A DNA stretch of 21,250 nt from Microcaldota archaeon. Lineage in GTDB: Archaea; Micrarchaeota; Micrarchaeia; CAILAH01. Below, piece by piece: positions 1 through 6,875 of this stretch. Where the stretch lies: positions 1 to 21,250 of the forward strand of contig JAOAKR010000004.1 in the NCBI GenBank assembly GCA_026419815.1. Direction: 5' to 3'. Numbering within the stretch: position 1 is the stretch's first letter; every line of letters begins with the position of its first letter. The position numbers and the translations under genes were made by a program. The notes beneath the pieces were generated by a model. That model saw only the letters and a list, made by a program, of their open reading frames with translations, made no database searches and was not told where the DNA came from.

Positions 1-19
1 AGATGTGTATAAGAGACAG
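1..19. other. Tn5/Nextera mosaic-end adapter (artefact)
   Basis: The first 19 bases are AGATGTGTATAAGAGACAG, the Tn5 mosaic end used in tagmentation libraries. The reading frame of the neighbouring E1 beta gene stays sensible up to base 20 and then becomes an adapter translation. The sequence is therefore untrimmed adapter at a contig edge and not biological. Confidence 0.97.
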
Positions 20-847
20 ACGCGCAACAATCTCGGCCCCCGCACCGAACCCACGCATCGCCTCCTGCACAACCACAAGCCGACCTGTCTTTTTCACAGA
101 AGTGATAATGCTTTCGTGGTCAAGCGGCTTGATTGTCCGGACGTCAATGACCTCACAGGAGACCCCTTCCCTCTCAAGCTGTTCCGCCGCCGTTTCACAC
201 ACTTTCACCATAGCACCCCAAGCCACAAGCGCAACATCCTTCCCCTCACGGGCAGTCCTGCACCTGCCTATAGGCAGCGTATACCTCTCTTGCGGCACAT
301 CCTCCTTGAACGCGCGGTATAGCCGTTTGTGCTCAAGGAAAAGCACAGGGTCAGCATGCTCAAGCGCCGATGCCAGCAGGCCTTTCGCTTCATACGGGCT
401 GGCAGGCACGATGATAGTGATCCCCGGGATATTGGCGTACATACCCTCAATCGGCTCAGCGTGCAGCTCAAGCGCACGTATCCCGCCGCCATATGGTATT
501 CTCACGACGATAGGCATTGAAAACCGCCCGCGCGTGCGGTTGCGCACACGCGCCATATGGGCGTTTATCTGGTTATATGCGAGGAAAGTGAAGCCGTCAA
601 ACTGTATCTCGGGGACCGGCCGCAGGCCGGCATATGCCATCCCGACTGCCGTCCCAATGATGCCCGACTCTGCAAGCGGTGTGTCAAACACGCGTTTCTC
701 GCCAAACTTTGCCTGCAGCCCGTCAGTAACCCTAAACACGCCACCGTTCTTGCCGACATCTTCCCCGAATACCACTATGCTCTTATCCCTCTCCATCTCC
801 TGCGCGAGGCACGCGTTGATTGCCTGTATCATGTTCATCTCAGCCAT
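20..847 (-). CDS. pdhB: Pyruvate/2-oxoacid dehydrogenase E1 component, beta subunit (3' end missing)
   Basis: This is the beta subunit of the thiamine-diphosphate-dependent E1 enzyme that decarboxylates a 2-oxoacid and passes the acyl group to lipoyl-E2. About 276 codons are visible and the family is usually about 325 residues, so the C-terminus lies beyond the contig edge. Visible family landmarks are an N-terminal MIQAINACLAQEM segment, VVFGEDVGKNGGVF, FDTPLAESGIIG, and near the cut end DVALVAWGAMV and VIDVRTIKPLD. The ATG at 847 follows the E1 alpha stop by 4 nt and is preceded by GAGAGGTGA, a good ribosome-binding site, so the two genes are an operon. E2 and E3 genes would be expected further downstream. 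The exact substrate (pyruvate or branched-chain oxoacid) cannot be told from the sequence. Confidence 0.93.
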
Positions 848-851
848 AAGC

Positions 852-1925
852 TCACCTCTCAAGCCCTTTCAGGTAATCACGCTGCTCGCGCAGCTCCTCA
901 GGCATATCCGCATACACATACTCAAACATCCGTTCCCAATGGGTCTTGTATGATTCCGCTTCCTGCACCGCCCGTTCTACCATATCCTCTGCATTTGCAA
1001 GCGTTTCCCTTTCAATGGCCGTTGTAAGAATACGCTTTGCCTTCAGGTATTTGGCAAACCGTGCGATTGGATCCTTGGGGACCCACGCATCCCTCTCCTT
1101 GGGGTCGACATACCTCGTGGGATCATCAGCAGTGGTGTGCAGGCCCATCCTGTATGAGACCGCCTCTATAAGGGTAGGCCCCTTGCCCGCACGCGCACGC
1201 GCAACTGCCTCACGCGCCACATAGTAAACACCAAGCACGTCATTCCCGTCCACCTGCACGCAATTTATCCCGGCTGCAATGCCTTTTTGTGCAAGCGTTT
1301 CAGCGGCAGTCTGCTTTTTGCGCGGCACCGAAATTGCCCACTGGTTATTCCTGACTATAAACACGACAGGCGCATTGAACACGCCCGCAAAGTTCAGTGC
1401 CTCATAGAAATCCCCTTCAGAAGTGCCCCCATCCCCCGTATACGCCATAACCACTTTTTTATCCCCTAAATAATTGAGTGCCATGCCAATCCCGGCAGCG
1501 TGCGGGAAATGCGTTGCAACCGGCACGCAAATAGGGGTAATATTGAATTCCCTTGGCAGTGCATTGCCCTCCTCAAACCCCATAAAGTACATAAGCAGGA
1601 ACTTGAGGGGCACACCCATCGCAACATACATCCCCTGCTCGCGGTATGCGGGCACAACCCAGTCATCCTTGTTGAGCGCGAATGCTGACCCGACGCTTAT
1701 TGCTTCCTCGCCTTGGCACGGCGCATATGTGAGCATCCTGCCCTGCCTTTGCAGCTTAAGCGCCCTGTCATCAAGCACACGTGTTGTTATGAGTGCACGG
1801 TACATACCAAGCAGCTGCTGTTTTGATAGGCCCAGCTTTTTCTCAAGCCGCTTGTCAGCAGCGCCCTTCTCATTCAGGATTTGCACGTAATTTACGCTAC
1901 CGGTATAAGCAGTTCTGGCTGGCAT
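852..1925 (-). CDS. pdhA: Pyruvate/2-oxoacid dehydrogenase E1 component, alpha subunit
   Basis: This 357-residue protein is the thiamine-diphosphate-binding alpha subunit of the E1 alpha2-beta2 heterotetramer. The ThDP/metal motif runs from GDGG (residues 164-167) to NN (193-194), ending in NNQWAIS. A loop of the type YRMGLHTTADDPTRY, conserved in E1 alpha, lies at about 258-272. Length is normal for archaeal and Gram-positive E1 alpha. The ATG at 1925 is 25 nt from the centre of a TATA box at 1946-1954, so the message is probably leaderless. E1 beta follows with a 4-nt gap, and lipA lies 1.5 kb upstream on the same strand, which supports a lipoate-dependent complex. A branched-chain oxoacid or acetoin dehydrogenase E1 alpha is the main alternative. 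Confidence 0.95.
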   Translation of the reverse strand: MPARTAYTGSVNYVQILNEKGAADKRLEKKLGLSKQQLLGMYRALITTRVLDDRALKLQRQGRMLTYAPCQGEEAISVGSAFALNKDDWVVPAYREQGMYVAMGVPLKFLLMYFMGFEEGNALPREFNITPICVPVATHFPHAAGIGMALNYLGDKKVVMAYTGDGGTSEGDFYEALNFAGVFNAPVVFIVRNNQWAISVPRKKQTAAETLAQKGIAAGINCVQVDGNDVLGVYYVAREAVARARAGKGPTLIEAVSYRMGLHTTADDPTRYVDPKERDAWVPKDPIARFAKYLKAKRILTTAIERETLANAEDMVERAVQEAESYKTHWERMFEYVYADMPEELREQRDYLKGLER

Positions 1926-1945
1926 ATACTGAACTTATGCTGAAA

Positions 1946-1954
1946 TTATATAAG
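1946..1954 (-). promoter_or_regulatory. TATA box for the E1 alpha-beta operon
   Basis: Read on the minus strand this is CTTATATAA. Its centre is 25 nt from the ATG at 1925, the archaeal spacing between TATA box and transcription start, so transcription should begin at or next to the start codon. Confidence 0.7.
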
Positions 1955-1978
1955 ATTGCCAAAATGGCCAACCGCCGT

Positions 1979-3049
1979 TTAGTGCCTTCTTCCAGCAATA
2001 AAGTCCAGGATGCCCATCTTGCGCACCGGCCTCCTTAGCTGTGCAGGGTCAAACCCCTCTTTCATTGCGGCAAGTATGCCCCCCACTTCCCAGTAATTCT
2101 CCGCAACAATCACATTTCTCATCCTCATATTTTCAGGGGTTGCGTTCATCAATGTCCTGTTTTCCTTAACTGCAATTATAGGGATACCCCACTTTTGCGC
2201 GGCAAGCGCGGGCACACCGCCCATACACGTATATGGCAGCACGATTGCATCAACATCCCTCACACGAAGATCCCCCCCGCTTGCAACCGGGCGTGGCGCC
2301 CTGTCAAGCCCCTGGAGCACACAGCCGAGATAGGCAGGCCCAATCGCCTCAGCAGCGGCACGCGGGTCAACCCGCCCGCTGTGCATTTCCTTGTAAATCT
2401 CATACTTGCTCAGGAGCGGCGCGTGGGCTGCCGGCACACCGAGCCTGCTCGTAACCAAATGCGATATGATCGCCTCGGCACCACCGTATGGGTTTGCACC
2501 CTTCCCACGGAAATATTCCTCAAGGTCGTGCATGCTCACCTTTATTTTGAGCGAGATTGCAAGCGCATCCGCACCTTTCCTAAGCGCAAGCTCGCAGGCG
2601 TCAAGCAGCGCGTCCTCGTTGCCAATCTCACCGACGAACGAGCCGTTCGGCGTCTTAACGGCGCGCACATCAACCCCCTCACCAGTCCTGAACACACCTG
2701 AGATCCCAATGCCGCCCACAGTCCTCATCGCCTCAATGGTGTTCATAGCCAGGTCATAGCTCTCCTTTTGCATCCCATTGTCAAGTATAACACCAATCTT
2801 GTTCCGCTCAACCTCTTTCAGCTCAATGTCTCCCTTGAAGAATTTGTCAAGGAGGTACCCCTCAACATAAAGCACGTTCCTTTTTGCAAGGTTTATGGCC
2901 ACTCCGTTTACAGCGTTTGGGTGCGAAATCACCTTATCCGCTATTGCGGCGATCATGTTTGTTGCGGGTGTTGCATCCCCCACGTAGCCCCCAATATCGG
3001 CCTTCACACCGGTCGGCACAATATGCGCAACTACAAACTGGTTTGCCAT
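1979..3049 (-). CDS. DUF3326 family protein
   Basis: Function is unknown. The protein resembles the DUF3326 family known from archaea, cyanobacteria and plants: the N-terminus has VAHIVPTGVKADIGGYVGDA, then ISHPNAVNGV and LYVEGYLLDKF, a layout I recognise for that family. Later features are ALAISLKIKV, a glycine-rich NPYGGAEAI, and LPYTCMGGVPALAAQKWGIP, which looks like a small-molecule or nucleotide-binding Rossmann-like region. There is no signal peptide or membrane helix. A GTG at 3055 overlaps the stop of the upstream gene, but AGGCGGTGA sits just before the ATG at 3049, so I prefer the 356-residue form. It appears cotranscribed with the 84-residue gene ending at 3052. Confidence 0.85.
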   Translation of the reverse strand: MANQFVVAHIVPTGVKADIGGYVGDATPATNMIAAIADKVISHPNAVNGVAINLAKRNVLYVEGYLLDKFFKGDIELKEVERNKIGVILDNGMQKESYDLAMNTIEAMRTVGGIGISGVFRTGEGVDVRAVKTPNGSFVGEIGNEDALLDACELALRKGADALAISLKIKVSMHDLEEYFRGKGANPYGGAEAIISHLVTSRLGVPAAHAPLLSKYEIYKEMHSGRVDPRAAAEAIGPAYLGCVLQGLDRAPRPVASGGDLRVRDVDAIVLPYTCMGGVPALAAQKWGIPIIAVKENRTLMNATPENMRMRNVIVAENYWEVGGILAAMKEGFDPAQLRRPVRKMGILDFIAGRRH

Positions 3050-3051
3050 CT

Positions 3052-3306
3052 TCACCGCCTCCGCAGATTCCCCTTTTTGGCCGCCCTTGCCCGCCCACCG
3101 TGCCCTTCACCGGAACCGCTGCTGGCGCGCACAGTATCCTCCCGCACCGACAAGTCAACGACAAAATCCTTCCCACTGGCATCAACAACTGCATACCTAA
3201 GCACCTTGCCGCCAGCGTGGTTGCGCAGGTATTCCTGTATATGCTCAAGCAGCTTATCGCTCGGCACATCGCCCCTTGGGACCTTAATCCTCCTTGAAAC
3301 TATCAT
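3052..3306 (-). CDS. Small protein of unknown function, upstream partner of DUF3326
   Basis: This is an 84-residue protein I do not recognise. The first 55 residues read as a compact alpha/beta domain (IVSRRIKVPRG, a helix DKLLEHIQEYLRN, then two strands VLRYAVVDASG and DFVVDLSV). The last 30 residues are low-complexity and basic (SSGSGEGHGG, then KKGNLRRR), possibly a nucleic-acid-binding or disordered tail. The ATG at 3306 lies 25 nt from the centre of a TATA-like box at 3324-3335, so it is the first and probably leaderless gene of a two-gene unit. Its stop overlaps or directly abuts the start of the DUF3326 gene, suggesting translational coupling and a shared role. Confidence 0.75.
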   Translation of the reverse strand: MIVSRRIKVPRGDVPSDKLLEHIQEYLRNHAGGKVLRYAVVDASGKDFVVDLSVREDTVRASSGSGEGHGGRARAAKKGNLRRR

Positions 3307-3323
3307 AGACTACACTCTCCACA

Positions 3324-3335
3324 AAAAATTATAAC
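3324..3335 (-). promoter_or_regulatory. TATA-like box for the small ORF-DUF3326 unit
   Basis: On the minus strand this reads GTTATAATTTTT. Its centre is about 25 nt from the ATG at 3306, which matches the leaderless arrangement seen elsewhere in the window. Confidence 0.6.
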
Positions 3336-3377
3336 CCGCAGCTGCACACAGCTGTGGCACGGTCCCGCGCAATGCAC

Positions 3378-4235
3378 TTACACCTGCAATTTGTGCCCAA
3401 TCACTTCCCACGCCCTGTATGAGCTTCTCACGAATGGGCCGCTCGCAACAAACTTGAACCCCATCCCCTTAGCAATTTTTGCATATTTTTCAAACTGCTC
3501 TGGCCGCACATATTCAGCCACGGGATAATGCTTCGGTGTGGGGCGCAGGTATTGCCCAATCGCAACCGCCGTAACACCAGCCCCCTTCAAGTCTGCAAGC
3601 GCCTCGCACAACTCCCCCTCACTCTCACCCAAGCCAACCATAATCGCAGATTTTACAATAATGTGCGGGTATCTATCCGAAACGTGCCTAAGCACAGAAA
3701 GCGATTGCTCATAACTTGCACGCAAATCCCTAACTTTTGGCGTTAGCCGCCTCACAGTCTCAATGTTATGCCCGAACACGTCAGGCCCTGCGCCACAAAC
3801 TAAATCAATAAGCTCGCGCCTGCCCTGGAAGTCAGGTGTAAGCACTTCAATTCTCACACCTTCGCATTCCCTCTTGATTGTGCTGATGCAGTGCGCAAAA
3901 TGGCCCGCACCCAAATCCTCCAAGTCATCCCTGTCAACACTTGTGATCACAACATATTTCAGCCCCAGCCTTACAACTGCCTCGGCAATCCGGTTTGCCT
4001 CGCCAGCATCCAATCCGTCCCCTTGCAGGGCAGTTTTAGTATTGCAAAATCTGCACCCGCGCGTGCACGTCCTGCCTAAAACCATAAACGTGGCAGTCCC
4101 GTTGCCCCAGCACTCGTTCACGTTAGGGCATTTGGCCTCCTTGCACACAGTCACAACATTAAGCGATGATAGCAGCCGCTTGGTCTCATCATAGCCGCCG
4201 CTCGGAAGAGGTATTTTTAGCCAGCAGGGCTTCAC
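3378..4235 (-). CDS. lipA: Lipoyl synthase (radical SAM)
   Basis: Lipoyl synthase inserts two sulfur atoms into protein-bound octanoyl groups to form the lipoyl cofactor of E2 and GcvH proteins. Both iron-sulfur clusters are supported: the auxiliary cluster cysteines C31, C36 and C42 in the VCKEAKCPNVNECWG segment, and the radical SAM CxxxCxxC at C57, C61 and C64 (CTRGCRFC). The C-terminal RSSY segment contains the serine that family structures show coordinating the auxiliary cluster. Length is 285 residues, normal for LipA. The start is a GTG at 4235, 25 nt from the centre of a TATA box at 4255-4264, so the transcript is probably leaderless. The neighbouring E1 genes are the likely reason lipoate is needed. 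Confidence 0.96.
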   Translation of the reverse strand: MKPCWLKIPLPSGGYDETKRLLSSLNVVTVCKEAKCPNVNECWGNGTATFMVLGRTCTRGCRFCNTKTALQGDGLDAGEANRIAEAVVRLGLKYVVITSVDRDDLEDLGAGHFAHCISTIKRECEGVRIEVLTPDFQGRRELIDLVCGAGPDVFGHNIETVRRLTPKVRDLRASYEQSLSVLRHVSDRYPHIIVKSAIMVGLGESEGELCEALADLKGAGVTAVAIGQYLRPTPKHYPVAEYVRPEQFEKYAKIAKGMGFKFVASGPFVRSSYRAWEVIGHKLQV

Positions 4236-4254
4236 AGCACAATTACGCGCCCAA

Positions 4255-4264
4255 AATTAATATC
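4255..4264 (-). promoter_or_regulatory. TATA box for lipA
   Basis: On the minus strand this reads GATATTAATT. It is centred 25 nt from the GTG start at 4235, and that spacing supports the otherwise weak GTG start. Confidence 0.65.
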
Positions 4265-4297
4265 TGCACACCATCCACTTCAGGCATATGCGGCCAA

Positions 4298-4744
4298 TCA
4301 GCCCACATCGCAGGGTATGCCGCAGCTTTTGAGGCGCCTCTGGGCATTTTTTGACCCCAGGCGCGCAAGCAGCTTCACTATGTCAATGCCTACCAGGTGG
4401 TTGCATAGCACGTACTCCGGCACTTCCCTCGTATGCCTGAATTTTCTGAGCGCGCGCAACACCATATAGTCCCTAAGCTCGGCCATAAGCACAACCAGTG
4501 ATGAGGCGAGAAGGCCTACACCAACCATTGCGCCCACTTTATATATGTCGCCTTCCTGCCCACTGATTGCCTGCACTACAGAATATGCGAGCAGCGGGCT
4601 TGAAACTGCACACCCGGCAGTTCCCATAACAATATACTCAGGCTTGGGGCTGATGCGCTCTATAGCCCTGTGTAGCTTGCGCATTGCAGCGCGCTGTGCG
4701 CTCCTGTTATTATGCAACGCCGGATTTACGGTGCCGCTTGCCAT
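4298..4744 (-). CDS. Two-helix membrane protein of unknown function
   Basis: I do not recognise this 148-residue protein. A basic N-terminal stretch (about residues 13-34) precedes two hydrophobic segments at about 37-60 and 67-90. A basic C-terminal region of about 55 residues follows (KFRHTREVPEYVLCNHLVGI and further), which should be cytoplasmic together with the N-terminus. The ATG at 4744 is preferred over one 51 nt further upstream because it has AGGA 6 nt before it and lies 25 nt from the centre of a TATA box at 4764-4773. It is divergent from the deaminase gene. Nothing in the sequence indicates a catalytic role. Confidence 0.65.
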   Translation of the reverse strand: MASGTVNPALHNNRSAQRAAMRKLHRAIERISPKPEYIVMGTAGCAVSSPLLAYSVVQAISGQEGDIYKVGAMVGVGLLASSLVVLMAELRDYMVLRALRKFRHTREVPEYVLCNHLVGIDIVKLLARLGSKNAQRRLKSCGIPCDVG

Positions 4745-4763
4745 ACATTTCCTAAAGGGCAAA

Positions 4764-4773
4764 TACTTAATAT
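4764..4773. promoter_or_regulatory. TATA box between divergent membrane-protein and deaminase genes
   Basis: The sequence TACTTAATAT is centred 25 nt from the minus-strand ATG at 4744. In the plus direction the same box would give a start near 4794, leaving a leader of about 20 nt before the deaminase ATG at 4814. Confidence 0.5.
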
Positions 4774-4813
4774 GCGTTTTTATTGCTTTGCGCAAAATGG
4801 TAGTGGGACCAAA

Positions 4814-5308
4814 ATGCCTTCAAAGACACAGCACGACGATGAGATGAATATGCGCGTAGCAATACGCTCTGCAAAGTTGGGCATCAGGAAGAAGGAGGGC
4901 GGACCGTTCGGCGCGTGCATTGTAGGCCCGGACGGCAAAGTGCTCGCAGTCGCACACAATACGGTGTGGAAGAGCTGCGACTCAACTGCCCACGCAGAGG
5001 TTAATGCAATACGCATGGCGTGCAGAAAGCTCAAGAGCATAGACCTTTCCGGGTGCACTATATACTCAACGTGCGAGCCGTGCCCGATGTGCTTTGCGGC
5101 GATACACTGGGCAAGGATAAAGAACATAGCTTACGGCGCCACGATTGATGATGCGTCTGCATACAAGTTCAATGAGATGAGGCTGTGCAATGCCGATATA
5201 GCGAGGAAATGCAAGCTTGAGGGAGTAAGGATAAAAGGCGGCGTGCTCCGGGTTGAATGCCTGCACCTTTTTGAGGAATGGCGAAAATCAAAGGGGAAGC
5301 CGTATTAA
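4814..5308 (+). CDS. Guanine deaminase-like cytidine deaminase-fold protein
   Basis: This 164-residue zinc-dependent deaminase belongs to the CDA/TadA fold and looks most like the small bacterial GuaD type, which converts guanine to xanthine. The catalytic HAE is at residues 60-62 (TAHAEVNAIR), with E62 as proton shuttle, and the PCxxC zinc ligands are C90 and C93 (STCEPCPMC). GGPFGACIVGPDG at about 29-41 is the conserved N-terminal substrate-side strand. The C-terminus FEEWRKSKGKPY resembles the aromatic GuaD tail. The ATG at 4814 keeps the normal family length; an upstream in-frame ATG would add 34 unlike residues. Alternatives are a cytosine/nucleoside deaminase or TadA-like tRNA deaminase, so substrate is uncertain. 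Confidence 0.85.
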   Translation: MPSKTQHDDEMNMRVAIRSAKLGIRKKEGGPFGACIVGPDGKVLAVAHNTVWKSCDSTAHAEVNAIRMACRKLKSIDLSGCTIYSTCEPCPMCFAAIHWARIKNIAYGATIDDASAYKFNEMRLCNADIARKCKLEGVRIKGGVLRVECLHLFEEWRKSKGKPY

Positions 5309-5410
5309 CCTGAACTGCGTGGAAGCTGGCAGCGGGCGGATGCTGTGCTGTCGGGTGCGATTATGCGCATAGTGTTCCGCGAAAAATCCTTGTAGTTCCA
5401 AGCCAGCGGA

Positions 5411-5489
5411 AAAGATTTTTGGGCCAAGCTCCATTTCCCCATATACGTTCTTCAGGACGAGCAGAAGCTGAAAGATTTTTGGGCCAAGC
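5411..5489. repeat. Pair of 19-bp direct repeats, 60 bp apart
   Basis: AAAGATTTTTGGGCCAAGC occurs at 5411-5429 and 5471-5489. The pair sits in the 200-bp spacer between the convergent deaminase and glutaredoxin genes. Each copy carries a T5 run on the plus strand, so a duplicated terminator is one possible reading. A 73-codon minus-strand ORF over the region repeats LGPKIF at a 20-codon interval, but it overlaps the deaminase end and has no other sign of being a gene. Confidence 0.8.
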
Positions 5490-5508
5490 CCGCATCTTTC
5501 ATCCCACA

Positions 5509-5829
5509 TTATTTTCCTGCCAATGCCGCGTCAATTGCAGGCCTGTTGAACCCGATTATGATGTGCCCGTTAATCTCAATCACTGGGACGCCCATCTGCC
5601 CGCTCTTCTGCACCATTTCCATAGCTGCAGCCTCGTCCCTGCTCACATCCACTTCCTCAACCTGCACACCCAGGGACCGCAGGTAGTCAACCGCCATATG
5701 GCAGTATGGGCAGGTGGGTGTCTTGTAAACCTTGGCCCTCGGCTGCGGCGCGTTCATCCTATCCATTATTGCATCAATCTTCTTTTTGCGAATCTCCTCA
5801 AGCTCATCAGGCTCAATGTCAATCTTCAT
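5509..5829 (-). CDS. Glutaredoxin-like protein
   Basis: This is a 106-residue thioredoxin-fold thiol oxidoreductase. About 30 charged helical residues precede a glutaredoxin domain: strand KVYKTPTCPYC with the active site CPYC at residues 40-43, strand VQVEEVDVSRD, the cis-proline segment MGVPVIEING, and HIIIGFNRPAI in place of the glutathione-site GF motif. It probably reduces disulfides or acts as an electron carrier in the cytoplasm; whether glutathione or another thiol is the donor is unknown. It is divergent from rubredoxin with starts 52 bp apart and a single TATA box between them, which suggests coordinated expression of two redox proteins. Confidence 0.88.
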   Translation of the reverse strand: MKIDIEPDELEEIRKKKIDAIMDRMNAPQPRAKVYKTPTCPYCHMAVDYLRSLGVQVEEVDVSRDEAAAMEMVQKSGQMGVPVIEINGHIIIGFNRPAIDAALAGK

Positions 5830-5851
5830 ATGCGCAATTAGCAGCGCTACG

Positions 5852-5860
5852 CTTAAATAT
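5852..5860. promoter_or_regulatory. TATA box shared by divergent glutaredoxin and rubredoxin genes
   Basis: CTTAAATAT is nearly symmetric (ATATTTAAG on the other strand). Its centre near 5856 lies 25 nt from the rubredoxin ATG at 5881 and 27 nt from the glutaredoxin ATG at 5829. No second TATA box is visible in the 51-bp spacer, so one element seems to serve both directions, and both messages would be essentially leaderless. Confidence 0.65.
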
Positions 5861-5880
5861 CTCGTGGCGTAATCCCAGTT

Positions 5881-6045
5881 ATGGCAATATACGTGTGCAG
5901 TGTGTGCGGGTATGAGTATGATGAGGAGGAGGGTGATCCAGACTCAATGATTGACCCAGGCACATTGTTTGAGGATATCCCAGAGGATTGGAAGTGCCCG
6001 CGGTGCGGTGCGCCAAAATCGGCATTTGAGGAAAAGAAGGCTTAG
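5881..6045 (+). CDS. Rubredoxin
   Basis: This 54-residue protein is a rubredoxin, a small cytoplasmic electron carrier with one iron bound by four cysteines. The ligands are visible as CxxC pairs C6/C9 ([11 protein letters not shown]) and C39/C42 ([13 protein letters not shown]). [11 protein letters not shown] between them is the family loop. Length is typical. The ATG at 5881 is 25 nt from the shared TATA centre, so translation is probably leaderless. In archaea and anaerobes rubredoxins often serve oxygen- or peroxide-detoxifying enzymes, and the divergent glutaredoxin fits an oxidative-stress context, although the partner enzyme is not in the window. Confidence 0.95.
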   Translation: MAIYVCSVCGYEYDEEEGDPDSMIDPGTLFEDIPEDWKCPRCGAPKSAFEEKKA

Positions 6046-6113
6046 CTTACGGAGAAACCACATATGTTTGCAAAATGCCTAAAGGATGCCCCAGATAAAC
6101 AGCTGGATCCCAG

Positions 6114-6205
6114 CCCACCAAGTTGATTATAATTTAACGATAGGGAGTGCATACTCTCCGCTGAGAGGCCTTTCGGCGGTGGCTCGCCCACCAAGTTGAT
6201 TATAA
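6114..6205. repeat. 19-bp direct repeats flanking a hairpin cluster
   Basis: CCCACCAAGTTGATTATAA occurs at 6114-6132 and 6187-6205, 73 bp apart. Between them lie inverted repeats: one near 6143-6159 (GGGAG with CTCTCC), a 22-base hairpin at 6158-6179 whose two 10-base arms pair completely if G-U pairs are allowed, and GGTGG/CCACC at 6178-6192, which runs into the second repeat. The element fills the spacer between the convergent rubredoxin and dcd genes. It could be a structured small RNA, a bidirectional terminator or a mobile-element remnant; the sequence alone does not decide. Confidence 0.7.
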
Positions 6206-6218
6206 CCGAACCTGTCGC

Positions 6219-6791
6219 CTATTTTCTTGCGGTGTGGTCCCTGTTAATTCTGGACGGCAAAGGTCCCTGCTGGTTTGAATACTTGCTGTGGACGTTGTCG
6301 TCATACCCAATTTCAGCGGGGTTGGTCAGCTTCACGAAGGACATCTGCGCTATTTTCATCCCCTCGTAAAGGTAAACGGGGTTCGGGTTCACTGATGAGA
6401 GCTCAAGGGTTAGTGTTGCAGGCTGCCTGTAGCCCCACCCTGCGTGGATCAGCCCTGCGGTCATATGCACAACAATTCCAAGCCGGCCAACCGAAGACCT
6501 GCCTTCCAGTTGGCCAGTGATATTGTTTGAGAGGCCGATGCGCTCAATGGTTGTCGCGAGCACGAAGTCACCCGGCTTTATTGCGTAGGGCCCGCTGCTT
6601 ATGTCGTGCTGGTCAAACTCCATCTCTATATCCTTGCGCGGGTCAATTATCTTGCCCGTTTTGCGGGCGACCAGCAGTTTGCTCCCAAGCCGTATGTCAA
6701 TGCTATCGGGCCCGATGTTCTGCGGCTCAAGCGGGTCTATTATTATGTCGCCAGTATTGATGTGGCGCAGTATGTCCGAGTGGCTGAGCAT
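6219..6791 (-). CDS. dcd: dCTP deaminase (Dcd/dUTPase superfamily)
   Basis: This 190-residue homotrimeric enzyme deaminates dCTP to dUTP, or to dUMP in bifunctional archaeal forms, feeding thymidylate synthesis. Visible motifs are IGPDSIDIRLG (about 26-36), EGRSSVGRLGI (96-106), TAGLIHAGW (111-119), the TLTLE strand with the probable catalytic glutamate E130, YLYEGMKIAQMSF, and the C-terminal KYSNQQGPLPS that closes over the nucleotide. The usual IDPGW-type segment is IHAGW here. Whether it is mono- or bifunctional cannot be decided from sequence alone. The ATG at 6791 lies 25 nt from the centre of a TATA box at 6811-6820. Confidence 0.93.
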   Translation of the reverse strand: MLSHSDILRHINTGDIIIDPLEPQNIGPDSIDIRLGSKLLVARKTGKIIDPRKDIEMEFDQHDISSGPYAIKPGDFVLATTIERIGLSNNITGQLEGRSSVGRLGIVVHMTAGLIHAGWGYRQPATLTLELSSVNPNPVYLYEGMKIAQMSFVKLTNPAEIGYDDNVHSKYSNQQGPLPSRINRDHTARK

Positions 6792-6810
6792 AATAAGTTA
6801 TTGGCTGGGA

Positions 6811-6820
6811 GTAATATAAA
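6811..6820 (-). promoter_or_regulatory. TATA box for dcd
   Basis: On the minus strand this reads TTTATATTAC, a strong archaeal TATA box. Its centre is 25 nt from the dcd ATG, so transcription probably begins at the start codon. Confidence 0.7.
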
Positions 6821-6875
6821 TTAGGGGGAAGGCGAGCAAACAATCTATGGGCAGAAAAATAATGATAAGCGGAGG

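Noticed and set aside
3..953. Long plus-strand ORF of 316 codons at the left edge
   Set aside because: It starts within the adapter and runs antisense to E1 beta and E1 alpha, whose family motifs are clear on the other strand.
5288..5509. 73-codon minus-strand ORF with an LGPKIF repeat
   Set aside because: It overlaps the end of the deaminase gene, lacks a promoter or ribosome-binding site and owes its repeat to a 19-bp DNA duplication.
6114..6205. Hairpin cluster as a tRNA gene
   Set aside because: The ends do not pair as an acceptor stem and there is no T-loop consensus such as GGTTCRANNCC.
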